Source of the DNA: Paracoccus alkanivorans
GTDB lineage: Bacteria; Pseudomonadota; Alphaproteobacteria; Rhodobacterales; Rhodobacteraceae
NCBI RefSeq assembly: GCF_003697785.1
Contig: NZ_QOKZ01000008.1
Coordinates: 1 to 64,000 of the forward strand
Direction: 5' to 3'
DNA: 64,000 nucleotides
The notes below the pieces were generated by a model. It saw only the letters and a list, made by a program, of their open reading frames with translations. It had not been told where the DNA came from and did not search any database. Below, one piece after another: positions 45,287-53,599 of the stretch (the first letter of the stretch is position 1; every line of letters starts with the position of its first letter). The position numbers were made by a program, and so were the translations under genes.

Positions 45287-46515
45287 TCGATCAATCCCGC
45301 CTTTTCCGCCGCCGCCCTGATTGGCGCGATCGCCTCGGGCGTGGCACCAAAGCGCTGCTGCGCCTCGTTCCAGATCGCGCGGGCCCGGTCGGTCTGCCCC
45401 AGAACCGCCAGCGACCCGATCAGCCGCGCCCATTCCTCGGGCGAGCCGCCTTCCGTCGCAAGCCGCGATTCCAGACCGGCGACCATGTTTTCGATCATTT
45501 CCTGCCGTTCCTCGCCGGTCATGTCCTCGGCAGCCGCCACCGCGTCTGCATCGGGGCCGGGCAGGGCGGGCATCCCGGTGGCTTCCGGTTCCGGCGGAAC
45601 ATAATCCGGATGCCCGGCCAGCCAGGCGAGATCCCGGATGCCTGCCCGGATCGGCGCGTTCCAGGGGGCGTCATATGGCCCTTCTTCCAGCAACTGCCGC
45701 CAGACTGGGAAGGCGCGGTCGGGGCGGCCGTTCTGCAATTGCAGCAGCCCCAGAAGATAGCGGCCCTGCGGCAGGCTCCGGTCCTTTTGCAATGCCCGCG
45801 CAAGCACCTCCTCGGCCTCCGGGGTGATGAGCCCGCCCGCCGCCTCGATCATCAGGGCAGACAGTCGCAGCAATTCCTGTGCGCTGGCCTGATCGCCGCG
45901 CAGATCGACCAGTCTTTGCTGAGCTTCGCGCGCGGCGATCATGTTGCCCAGCCTCATCTCGTTGGTGGCCAGCAGGGTCAGCCCCTGCGGATCGTCGGGG
46001 GTCTTGGCGACAGCCTCGCGCAGCTGCTCGACGAGGGCTACATATTCGTCATCGACCTTGGGCTTGTCGCGCTCCGGGGCAGCGGCTTCGGCTTCGGCCT
46101 GGTTCGGGCGGTCGTCATAGGCGCGTTCCGCGGCGGCGATCCGCTTTGACAGCGGCAGGTCCGGAGCTGTCGGAGCCCCCTGGTAAAGATAGAGCCCGAA
46201 TGCCCCGGCAAGCAGCAGCAGCAGCACGATCCCCGCGCCGGCCATCTTGCCGCCATGGCGCGAGGGGGAGGGCTCGGCCAGCCTGCGGTCGGCGTCCAGC
46301 ACCTTGCGGCCGATCTCGTTGCGCAGGCGTCCGGCCTCGTCCCCGCCGATCACGCCGCGCTCCAGGTCGCGCTCGACCTCGCGCAGCTGGTCGCGGTAGA
46401 CACGCAGGTCGTAGGCGGCAGCCGACGGTGCCCCGGTATCGCGCGCGCGCCTGAGCGGAGCGGCAATCGCAGCCGCGACCACCAGTGTCAGAAGCGCGCA
46501 TAAAAGCCAGAACAT
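45283..46515 (-). CDS. ccmI: Cytochrome c biogenesis protein CcmI
   Basis: A component of the System I cytochrome c maturation pathway that holds apocytochrome c for haem attachment. 410 residues. Two transmembrane helices (ALLTLVVAAAIAA near 5-18 and GIVLLLLLAGAFGLYLYQG near 90) flank a cytosolic segment (YRDQLREVERDLERGVIGGD), as in known CcmI. A long periplasmic TPR-like region follows, including LLGLLQLQNGRPDRAFPVWR. ATG 46515 has AAGGAG directly upstream. The other ccm genes are not in the window. Confidence 0.92.
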   Translation of the reverse strand: MFWLLCALLTLVVAAAIAAPLRRARDTGAPSAAAYDLRVYRDQLREVERDLERGVIGGDEAGRLRNEIGRKVLDADRRLAEPSPSRHGGKMAGAGIVLLLLLAGAFGLYLYQGAPTAPDLPLSKRIAAAERAYDDRPNQAEAEAAAPERDKPKVDDEYVALVEQLREAVAKTPDDPQGLTLLATNEMRLGNMIAAREAQQRLVDLRGDQASAQELLRLSALMIEAAGGLITPEAEEVLARALQKDRSLPQGRYLLGLLQLQNGRPDRAFPVWRQLLEEGPYDAPWNAPIRAGIRDLAWLAGHPDYVPPEPEATGMPALPGPDADAVAAAEDMTGEERQEMIENMVAGLESRLATEGGSPEEWARLIGSLAVLGQTDRARAIWNEAQQRFGATPEAIAPIRAAAEKAGLIE

Positions 46516-46814
46516 CGGGGTCTCCTTGATCTTCCGGGGCCGGACTAGCCGGATTTCGTCCGGCGGGAAAGTGAAACCGCGATGACAAGCCCGCGATGCA
46601 GACCTTTGCATGATGGGATGCCGTCATTCCCTATACCGTGCCCGATACCCTACACCGGGCAGGCCGCTGCCACGCGCTCCCATCCGGAATGTATCGCCTT
46701 TCCCGCGCAGTTAAAAACGACGCAGTGTCGCATTTCGCCGTGATCTGCCGCAAGCTGCCTTGTCAGGGTTGGAAGCCGCCGCCATGGTGTCCCCTGATTC
46801 AGAATGGGGTTCCC
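46516..46814. promoter_or_regulatory. Divergent control region of ccmI and the sarcosine oxidase operon
   Basis: This spacer of 299 bases separates ccmI from soxB and must contain both promoters. CGACGCAGTGTCG near 46,709 is a small imperfect palindrome that might be an operator. No riboswitch fold or regulator gene is evident nearby. I cannot place promoter boxes with confidence. Confidence 0.3.
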
Positions 46815-48080
46815 ATGGCTACTGCACCGCGTTCCGGCCGCTATTCCGTCTTTGCCATCGCCCGCGAGGCGCTGCGCCAGCATCAGGGCTGGCAGCGGGC
46901 CTGGGCCAATCCGCAGCCGCGCGACCGCTACAAGGTGGTGATCGTCGGTGCGGGCGGGCACGGGCTGGCGACGGCCTATTATCTCGGCAAGAATTTCGGC
47001 ATCACCGATGTCGCGGTGATCGAGAAGGGCTGGCTTGGCGGCGGCAATACCGGGCGCAACACCACGATCATCCGTTCGAACTATCTGCAGGATCCGTCGG
47101 CGGCGATCTACAACAAGTCGCTGCAGCTTTATGAAACCCTGTCGCAGGATCTGAACTACAACATCATGTTCAGCCCGCGCGGGGTGATCATGCTGGCGCA
47201 GACCGAACATGAGGTCCGCGGCTACAAGCGCACCTCTTACGCCAACAACCTGCAAGACGTGGCAACCGAATGGATCGAGCCTGCCCGCGTCAAGGAACTG
47301 GTCCCGATCATCAACCTTGAAGGGCCGCGCTATCCCGTTCTGGGCGGGTTGTACCAGCCGCGCGGGGGCACCGCCCGTCATGACGCGGTGGCATGGGGAT
47401 ATGCGCGCGCCTGCAGCGACATGGGCATGCATATCATCCAGAACTGCGAGGTGCAGGGGGTCGAGACCGAGGCCGGGCAGGTGCGTGCCGTCAATACCTC
47501 GAAGGGCCGGATCGGCTGCGAGAAGCTGGCGCTGGTGGTGGCCGGCCATTCCAGCCAGCTGGCCGAGATGGCGGGATTCCGTCTGCCCATCGAAAGCGTG
47601 GCGCTGCAGGCCCTGGTGTCCGAGCCGATCAAGCCATGCATGGATGTCGTGGTGATGGCCAATACCGTCCATGGCTACCTGTCGCAATCCGACAAGGGCG
47701 AGATGGTGATCGGCGGCGGCACCGACGGGTTCAACAACTTCACCCAACGCGGCTCGTGGCATCATGTCGAGGAAACAGTGCGGGCACTGGTCGAGACATT
47801 CCCGATGATCTCGCGCCTCAAGATGCTGCGGCAATGGGGCGGTATCGTGGACATGACCGGGGACCGCTCGCCGATCCTGTCGGCGACCCCGGTGGGCGGC
47901 GTCTTTGTCAATTGCGGTTGGGGCACCGGCGGGTTCAAGGCGATCCCCGGCTCGGGCTGGGCGATGGCCGAATTGCTGGCCAATGGCACCCCGGGCCCGC
48001 TTGCCGCCGAATTCGGTCTGAACCGTTTTCGCGAGGGGCGTTTCATCGACGAATCCGTTGCCGCCGGCGTGGCACATTAG
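46815..48080 (+). CDS. soxB: Sarcosine oxidase beta subunit
   Basis: The flavin subunit of the heterotetrameric enzyme, oxidising sarcosine to glycine with release of H2O2 and methylene-tetrahydrofolate. 421 residues, family length. The FAD loop is VVIVGAGGHGLATAYYLG near residue 43. The region GNTGRNTTIIRSNYL is typical, and GGTARHDAVAWGYARA holds the His that carries covalent FMN in relatives. The end reads GGIVDMTGDRSPIL, then CGWGTGGFKAIPGSGWAMAE. ATG 46815 is chosen because the family starts near MATAPRSGRYSV. It is the first gene of the operon; two small genes follow before soxD. Confidence 0.95.
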   Translation: MATAPRSGRYSVFAIAREALRQHQGWQRAWANPQPRDRYKVVIVGAGGHGLATAYYLGKNFGITDVAVIEKGWLGGGNTGRNTTIIRSNYLQDPSAAIYNKSLQLYETLSQDLNYNIMFSPRGVIMLAQTEHEVRGYKRTSYANNLQDVATEWIEPARVKELVPIINLEGPRYPVLGGLYQPRGGTARHDAVAWGYARACSDMGMHIIQNCEVQGVETEAGQVRAVNTSKGRIGCEKLALVVAGHSSQLAEMAGFRLPIESVALQALVSEPIKPCMDVVVMANTVHGYLSQSDKGEMVIGGGTDGFNNFTQRGSWHHVEETVRALVETFPMISRLKMLRQWGGIVDMTGDRSPILSATPVGGVFVNCGWGTGGFKAIPGSGWAMAELLANGTPGPLAAEFGLNRFREGRFIDESVAAGVAH

Positions 48081-48171
48081 CCAGGGTTCCGAATATGGAA
48101 AATCTCTCAGGAACCTTTGTGGCCCGCCGGGAATTGACTCGTTGTCAACCATGTCAGCGAAAGGGGCAATC

Positions 48172-48384
48172 ATGGCTGAGGGTAACAAGAACGGGCTTTA
48201 CTATATCATCGGCGCCGTCGTGGTCGTCGTGGCACTGTTGTTCTTCTACATGGGCGGCGGAGAAAGCGGCGATACGGCGGTCGAGGAACCGGCGGCGACC
48301 GAAGCGCCCGCCGATGACGCGGCTGCAGACACTGAAGCACCTGCCGATGGTGCCGCAACGGAAGAACCGGCACCGGCCAACTGA
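48172..48384 (+). CDS. Small membrane protein with acidic low-complexity tail, 70 aa
   Basis: One transmembrane helix (YYIIGAVVVVVALLFFYMGG, about residues 10-29) is followed by a tail made of Ala, Glu, Asp and Pro with repeated APAD and EEPA units, probably outside the cytoplasm. ATG 48172 has AAAGGGG upstream. It follows soxB by 91 bases in the same direction. I recognise no function. Confidence 0.55.
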   Translation: MAEGNKNGLYYIIGAVVVVVALLFFYMGGGESGDTAVEEPAATEAPADDAAADTEAPADGAATEEPAPAN

Positions 48385-48391
48385 CGCGCAT

Positions 48392-48436
48392 CGCGGGGAC
48401 AAGTCCCCGTCTGCACCATTGAAATACTCGCGGGGT
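48392..48436. repeat. Short hairpin followed by degenerate copy of the dispersed repeat
   Basis: CGGGGAC-AA-GTCCCCG near 48,393-48,409 forms a perfect 7-base stem. Directly after it, CCATTGAAATACTCGCGGGG at 48,417-48,436 is a divergent reverse-strand copy of the intergenic repeat (core CCCCGCGAGTATTTCAATGG on the other strand). The hairpin could reduce read-through from soxB into the downstream sox genes, but without a T-run it is not a clear terminator. Confidence 0.4.
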
Positions 48437-48543
48437 TTGCCGCGTTTGCGGCAGGTCATGCCACGGCTTGGCCTGTGCCTGCCATTCAACCGGGCCGGGG
48501 GTGGTGTATCGCTCCCGGTTCCGGTTTGCGCGCGGGGCTGGCC

Positions 48544-48879
48544 ATGACGCGCGATCCCGGCCTCGAATCCCAGCTTCTCGACGATCTCGATCACCCGGAG
48601 GGCCTTGAGGGCCGCCCGATGTTCGGCGGGCTCTGCTACATGCTGAACGGGCATATGCTTTGTGCCTCGCGCGAGGGCAGGGCGATGTTCCGGGTCGGCA
48701 AGGCGTCCGAACCCGAGGCGCTGCGTTTTCCCGGCACCGAACGCATGTCGCAATCAGGCCGCGACAAGCCCGGATTCATCTGGCTGTCCGGACCTTCGCT
48801 TGCCGATGACACCATCCGCCAGGGTCTCGCCCGCATGGCGCTGGCCCATGTTTCCACTTTTCCGCCCAAGGACCGTTGA
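48544..48879 (+). CDS. TfoX N-terminal-domain protein, 111 aa
   Basis: A short protein with the TfoX/Sxy N-terminal fold: LEGRPMFGGLCYMLNGHMLC, then ASREGRAMFRVGKASEPEAL and a final IWLSGPSLADDTIRQGLARM. MFGG with following aromatic strands is the family signature. Stand-alone TfoX_N proteins are common and their role is unclear. The TfoX C-terminal HTH is absent, so there is no sign that it binds DNA. It is placed inside the sarcosine oxidase operon, ending exactly where soxD begins. Confidence 0.75.
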   Translation: MTRDPGLESQLLDDLDHPEGLEGRPMFGGLCYMLNGHMLCASREGRAMFRVGKASEPEALRFPGTERMSQSGRDKPGFIWLSGPSLADDTIRQGLARMALAHVSTFPPKDR

Positions 48880-49206
48880 ATGCTGATACTGACCTGTCCC
48901 TATTGTGGTGTTCAAGCCGAAGAAACCGAGCTGCATCCGGGCGGCGAGGCGCATCTGAAACGCGTCGGTCCCGATGGCGATGACGCGGAGTTCGAGGGCT
49001 ACCTGTTTGCCCGCAAGAACCCCAAGGGCGTGCATTTCGAGCGCTGGCGCCATGCCTATGGCTGCGGCAAATGGTTCCTGGCCGCCCGCGATACCGCCAC
49101 ATTGCAGGTCTTTGGCACCTACAGCGCCCAGACCCCGCATCCGCCCGCCGAGATCGTCTCCGCGATCCAGGCATCCCGCCCCGACTGGCAACCCGACTGG
49201 ACCTGA
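48880..49206 (+). CDS. soxD: Sarcosine oxidase delta subunit
   Basis: The small zinc-binding subunit of sarcosine oxidase, 108 residues. It reads MLILTCPYCGVQAEETELHP, then LFARKNPKGVHFERWRHAYG and CGKWFLAARDTATLQVFGTY. CPYC, a His and the later CGKWF supply the zinc ligands of the family. Its ATG follows the TfoX stop directly, and it is followed six bases later by soxA. Confidence 0.95.
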   Translation: MLILTCPYCGVQAEETELHPGGEAHLKRVGPDGDDAEFEGYLFARKNPKGVHFERWRHAYGCGKWFLAARDTATLQVFGTYSAQTPHPPAEIVSAIQASRPDWQPDWT

Positions 49207-49212
49207 CGCAAG

Positions 49213-52143
49213 ATGACCTATACGCCTCCTTTCCGTCTGGCCCATGGCGGCCGTCTCATCGACCGTGCCTTCCAGGTTCCTTTCCGCTTTGACGGCCGCC
49301 ACCTGCGCGGCGTGCAGGGCGATACGCTGGCCTCGGCCATGCTGGCCAATGGGCAGATAATGCTGGGCCGGTCCTTCAAGTATCACCGCCCGCGCGGTCC
49401 GCTCGCCTCGGGCGCGGAAGAGCCCAACGCCCTGTTCGGCCTTGGCCAGGGCGGCCGGTTCGAGCCCAACCAGCGCGCCACCACCACCGCGCTGGTTCCG
49501 GGCATGGTGCTGAGCAGCCAGAATTGCTGGCCGTCGCTGGATGCCGATATCGGCGCGGTCAACAACTGGCTGTCGCCGATGTTCCCGGCGGGTTTCTATT
49601 ACAAGACCTTCATGCAGCCGCGCCCGTTCTGGAAACATGTGTTCGAGCCGATCATCCGCCGCAGTGCCGGGCTTGGCCGTGCGCCGAAGGATCGCGACCC
49701 CGACATGTATGAGCAGGCCTATGGCTTTGCCGATGTGGTCGTTATCGGTGGTGGCATCGCCGGGTTGACCGCCGCGCGCGAGGCGGCCGAACATGGCGAA
49801 CGCGTGATCGTGCTGGAACAGAACCCGGTCTGGGGCGGCCGCAGCCCGGTCGATCACCGCGACGGAGAGGCCGCCATCGACGCGCTGCTGGCCGATCTGC
49901 GCGGGCGCGGCAATGTCACCCTGCGCCGCAACTGCATGGCGACGGGGCTTTACGATCACGGTTATCTTCTGGCGCGCGAGGCGCTGGCCGATCACGATCC
50001 CGATCAGGGCATACCGCGCCAGCGGCTGTGGCGTATCCGGGCGGGGCGGATCGTCACCGCGACGGGCGCGCTGGAAAGGCCGCTCAGCTTTGCCTGCAAC
50101 GATGTGCCGGGCGTGATGCTGGCCTCGGCAGTGCGGGACTTCATCAGCGATTACGGCGTGGCACCCGGCCAGAAGATCGTCGTTGTGACCAATAACGACG
50201 ATGCCTATCGCACGGCGCTCACCGCCTCTGATGCCGGCCTCGACGTGGTGGCGATCATCGATGCCCGCGTGGATGTCTCGGGCGAACTGCCGCAGGCCGC
50301 GCGTGCCCGCAATATCCCGATCCTGCTGGGCACCGGCATCGCCAAGGTCAAGGGCAGCCGCCATGTCGAGGGCGTGGCGCTTTGCGACCAGTCCGGCGAT
50401 GGCACGGTCAGCGGCGGTCTGGATTGCGATATCGTCGCCATGTCCGGCGGCTGGTCCCCGGTCGTCCATCTGTGGAGCCATTGCGGCGGCAAGCTGCTTT
50501 GGGACGAGGGGCGGGCCATGTTCCGCCCCGATCCCGAGCGCCCGCCCCTCGGGGCGGATGGCCGCGGCAATGTTCTGGCCGTCGGCGCGGCGAATGGCGA
50601 TCTGCGCTGCGCGGGCGATCTGGAACGCCCCGAGGGCGCGACCATGCCGGTTTGGGTGATGCCCCGGAACGCCCCCTACAAGCTGCGCTCCAAGATGTGG
50701 CTGGATTTCCAGAACGACGTGAAGGTGAGCGACGTGGAACTGGCCGCGCGCGAGGGCTATGCAAGCGTCGAGCATACCAAGCGTTATACCACGCTCGGCA
50801 TGGCCACGGATCAGGGCAAGGTCAGCAATATCAACGGGCTCGCCGTGCTGTCCAAGGCTCTGGATCAGCCGATCCCGGCGACCGGGACGACCACCTTCCG
50901 CCCGCCCTATACGCCGCTGACATTGGCCACCATCGCCGCCGATGCGCGGGGCGAGGCGTTCCAGCCGCTGCGCAAGACCGCGATGCATGGCTGGCACGAA
51001 AAGCATGGCGCATCATGGGAACCCGTGGGCCATTGGCGCCGCCCATACAGCTATCCCCGCGCGGGCGAGGATCGCCATGACGCCGTCAATCGCGAGATCA
51101 TGGCGGTGCGTGGTGGCGTGGGCACGCTGGACGCCTCGACCCTTGGCAAGATCATCGTCAAGGGGCCGGATGCCGGGCGGCTGATGGACATGCTCTATAC
51201 CAACATGATGTCTAATCTCGCCATCGGCAAATGCCGCTATGGGCTGATGTGCAGCGAGAACGGTTTCCTGATGGATGACGGCGTGGTCGCGCGGCTGTCC
51301 GAGGACACATGGCTGTGCCACACCACCACGGGCGGGGCGGACCGCATTCATGGTCACATGGAAGACTGGCTGCAATGCGAATGGTGGGACTGGCAGGTCT
51401 ATACCGCCGACCTGACCGAGCAATACGCCCAGATCGCCGTTGCCGGTCCCAGGGCCCGCGACCTGCTCGAACGCCTGCCCGGCAGTATCGACCTTTCAGC
51501 CGGGGCCTTCCCCTTCATGACCTGGAAAGAGGGCGATATCGCCGGCATCCCCGCCCGTATCTATCGCATCAGCTTTTCGGGAGAGCTCAGCTACGAGATT
51601 GCGGTGCCCGCCTCCCGTGGGCTGGAACTGTGGGAAAAGCTGCACGAGGTGGGCAGTGATCTCGACATTACCCCCTATGGCACCGAGGCGATGCATGTGA
51701 TGCGCGCGGAAAAGGGCTTCATCATGATCGGCGATGAAACCGACGGCACCATCATCCCGCAGGATCTGGGGTTGAACTGGGCGATCTCCAAGAAGAAGGC
51801 CGATTATATCGGCAAACGCGCCCAGGCCCGCGGCCATATGACCGACCGCTCGCGCTGGCAGCTAGTCGGGCTGGAAAGCCTTGATGGCCGTGTGCTGCCC
51901 GACGGCGCTTATGCGGTCGATGAGGGCCGCAACTCCAATGGCCAGCGCAAGACGCAGGGGCGCGTCACCTCCAGCTATCATTCGCCGACGCTGAGCAGGC
52001 CGATCGCGATGGGGCTGGTCCGGCACGGGCCGGACCGGATGGGGCAGGTGCTGGAATTCCCGCTGCCCTCGGGCGAAGTGATGAAGGCGCGGATCTGCGA
52101 TCCGGTCTTCTTCGACAAGGAAGGGAGCCGTCTGAATGGCTGA
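49213..52143 (+). CDS. soxA: Sarcosine oxidase alpha subunit
   Basis: The largest subunit of the heterotetramer, 976 residues. Residues about 1-150 form a 2Fe-2S-type fold (without cluster) containing MLANGQIMLGRSFKYHRPRG. Residues about 165-570 bind NAD (VVVIGGGIAGLTAAREAAEH), and the C-terminal 380 residues form a GcvT-like domain that takes the methylene group to tetrahydrofolate (DAGRLMDMLYTNMMSNLAIG). It overlaps soxG by eight bases. Confidence 0.96.
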   Translation: MTYTPPFRLAHGGRLIDRAFQVPFRFDGRHLRGVQGDTLASAMLANGQIMLGRSFKYHRPRGPLASGAEEPNALFGLGQGGRFEPNQRATTTALVPGMVLSSQNCWPSLDADIGAVNNWLSPMFPAGFYYKTFMQPRPFWKHVFEPIIRRSAGLGRAPKDRDPDMYEQAYGFADVVVIGGGIAGLTAAREAAEHGERVIVLEQNPVWGGRSPVDHRDGEAAIDALLADLRGRGNVTLRRNCMATGLYDHGYLLAREALADHDPDQGIPRQRLWRIRAGRIVTATGALERPLSFACNDVPGVMLASAVRDFISDYGVAPGQKIVVVTNNDDAYRTALTASDAGLDVVAIIDARVDVSGELPQAARARNIPILLGTGIAKVKGSRHVEGVALCDQSGDGTVSGGLDCDIVAMSGGWSPVVHLWSHCGGKLLWDEGRAMFRPDPERPPLGADGRGNVLAVGAANGDLRCAGDLERPEGATMPVWVMPRNAPYKLRSKMWLDFQNDVKVSDVELAAREGYASVEHTKRYTTLGMATDQGKVSNINGLAVLSKALDQPIPATGTTTFRPPYTPLTLATIAADARGEAFQPLRKTAMHGWHEKHGASWEPVGHWRRPYSYPRAGEDRHDAVNREIMAVRGGVGTLDASTLGKIIVKGPDAGRLMDMLYTNMMSNLAIGKCRYGLMCSENGFLMDDGVVARLSEDTWLCHTTTGGADRIHGHMEDWLQCEWWDWQVYTADLTEQYAQIAVAGPRARDLLERLPGSIDLSAGAFPFMTWKEGDIAGIPARIYRISFSGELSYEIAVPASRGLELWEKLHEVGSDLDITPYGTEAMHVMRAEKGFIMIGDETDGTIIPQDLGLNWAISKKKADYIGKRAQARGHMTDRSRWQLVGLESLDGRVLPDGAYAVDEGRNSNGQRKTQGRVTSSYHSPTLSRPIAMGLVRHGPDRMGQVLEFPLPSGEVMKARICDPVFFDKEGSRLNG

Positions 52144-52654
52144 CGCAATCGCTACCGTTACTCCGGTCGAAGGGCTGGGCATGATCACGATCCGCGCCGA
52201 TCTGTCACGCGCGGGCGATGCCATCGCCGAAGCCGTCGGTCTTGCTGTTCCCGCGGTCACGCGGATCACCTCCGATGGCAGCCGCGGCCTCGGCTGGATG
52301 TCCCCGGACGAGCTTTTGCTGGTGCTGCCCCGGCAGGAAACCGCCGAGGCCCTCAGCATGCTTGAGCAGGCGCTGGCCGGCGAACACGCGCTGATCGTGG
52401 ATGTCTCGGACGCCCGCGCGGCATTCGACGTCACCGGCCCTCATGCCGAAGACGTGATCGCCAAGCTCTGCCCCGCCGATCCCACAGCCCTGCCGCCCGA
52501 CGGCCTGCGCCGCACCCGCGCGGCACAGACCGCCGCCGCCTTCTGGCGGATCGAGGGCGGGTTCCGCCTGATCGGCTTTCGCTCGACCGCCGATTACCTG
52601 GGATTGATCCTGCGGAACGCGGCGATTCCCGGCAGCCGGCTTGCTCCGCGTTGA
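52136..52654 (+). CDS. soxG: Sarcosine oxidase gamma subunit
   Basis: Fourth subunit, 172 residues, containing the typical GLGWMSPDELLLVLPRQETA, then VDVSDARAAFDVTGPHAEDV and FRLIGFRSTADYLGLIL. It stabilises the complex and resembles the GcvT fold. It is coupled to soxA by an eight-base overlap and ends the operon soxB-(two small genes)-soxD-soxA-soxG. Confidence 0.93.
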   Translation: MADAIATVTPVEGLGMITIRADLSRAGDAIAEAVGLAVPAVTRITSDGSRGLGWMSPDELLLVLPRQETAEALSMLEQALAGEHALIVDVSDARAAFDVTGPHAEDVIAKLCPADPTALPPDGLRRTRAAQTAAAFWRIEGGFRLIGFRSTADYLGLILRNAAIPGSRLAPR

Positions 52655-52672
52655 ATCGAACAGGCGGGCCTG

Positions 52673-52701
52673 CCTTCTTCTTCATCCAAATATCCGCGGG
52701 G
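52673..52701 (-). repeat. Dispersed intergenic repeat, copy 4 (opposite strand)
   Basis: On the reverse strand this reads CCCCCGCGGATATTTGGATG followed by AAGAAGAAG, almost the same as copies 1 and 2 with GGATG in place of GCATG. It lies between soxG and sodB. Next to it is a GGGGGCGGCAGCCCCC inverted repeat near 52,725-52,740, similar to the one beside copy 3. Confidence 0.7.
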
Positions 52702-52837
52702 GTGAATTGACCGGCAGGTCAAGAGGGGGCGGCAGCCCCCTTTGCCAAACCCGCCTTCCCCCTCTTGCGTTACCGGGGCAAATGCGGGACTGTGCCCACG
52801 GCTTAACGGCTCAGGCCTTTCATTAAAGGAGAGGAAA

Positions 52838-53437
52838 ATGGCTTTCACCCTTCCCGATCTTCCCTATGCCCATGACGCGCTGGCTGCTGCGGGCATGTCG
52901 AAAGAGACGCTGGAATATCACCACGACAAGCACCATAACGCCTATGTCGACAAGCTGAACGAGCTGGTCGCGGGCACCGAATGGGAAGGCAAGTCGCTGG
53001 AGGATATCGTCAAGGGCACCTATCGCAACGGTGCCGTGGCGCAAAACGGCATCTTCAACAATGCCAGCCAGCATTGGAACCATACCCAGTTCTGGGAAAT
53101 GATGGCGCCAAAATCGGGCGCGATCCCGTCGGAACTGGAAAAAGCGCTGACCGAATCCTTCGGCTCGGTCGACGAGTTCAAGAAGAAGTTCTCCGAAGCG
53201 GGCGCGGGCCAGTTCGGCTCGGGCTGGGCCTGGCTGGTCAAGAATGCCGATGGCTCGCTGGCCGTGACCAAGACCGAGAACGGCGTGAACCCGCTTTGCT
53301 TCGACCAGACGGCACTGCTTGGCTGCGATGTGTGGGAGCATTCCTATTACATCGATTTCCGCAATGCGCGCCCGAAATACCTGTCGAACTTCCTCGACAA
53401 TCTGGTGAACTGGGAAAACGTCGCCTCGCGGCTCTGA
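52838..53437 (+). CDS. sodB: Superoxide dismutase (iron type)
   Basis: Converts superoxide to oxygen and hydrogen peroxide in the cytosol. 199 residues, normal length. The four metal ligands can be placed in LEYHHDKHHNAYVDKL (first His), NNASQHWNHTQFW (second His) and DVWEHSYYIDF (Asp and third His). The pattern QFGSGWAWL is the Fe/Mn family signature, with Gln in AGAGQFGSGW favouring Fe. ATG 52838 has AAAGGAGAGG upstream. Monocistronic, ended by a strong terminator. Confidence 0.95.
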   Translation: MAFTLPDLPYAHDALAAAGMSKETLEYHHDKHHNAYVDKLNELVAGTEWEGKSLEDIVKGTYRNGAVAQNGIFNNASQHWNHTQFWEMMAPKSGAIPSELEKALTESFGSVDEFKKKFSEAGAGQFGSGWAWLVKNADGSLAVTKTENGVNPLCFDQTALLGCDVWEHSYYIDFRNARPKYLSNFLDNLVNWENVASRL

Positions 53438-53468
53438 TTTCACGCGTAAACGCGTAAAGTCGAAACGG

Positions 53469-53504
53469 AAGGACCTGCCGGGGACAAGCCCGGCAGGTCC
53501 TTTT
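53469..53504 (+). terminator. Strong intrinsic terminator of sodB
   Basis: AAGGACCTGCCGGG and CCCGGCAGGTCCTT form a perfect 14-base stem with a six-base loop, followed by TT. It lies 32 bases after the sodB stop and before the convergent RTX-repeat gene, and may act in both directions. Confidence 0.85.
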
Positions 53505-53599
53505 CGATTCGGCCCCGGCATGATCAAGGCGCGGGACCTGACGGTGCCTCGACAATTCCTTCAGCGCAGTGACGGGCTCGGGATCAGGCTGCCTCGGCT

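Noticed and set aside
46516..46814. Riboswitch before soxB, or before the dimethylglycine dehydrogenase gene (22,535-22,707)
   Set aside because: Neither spacer shows the conserved cores of glycine, SAM or THF riboswitches that I can recognise.
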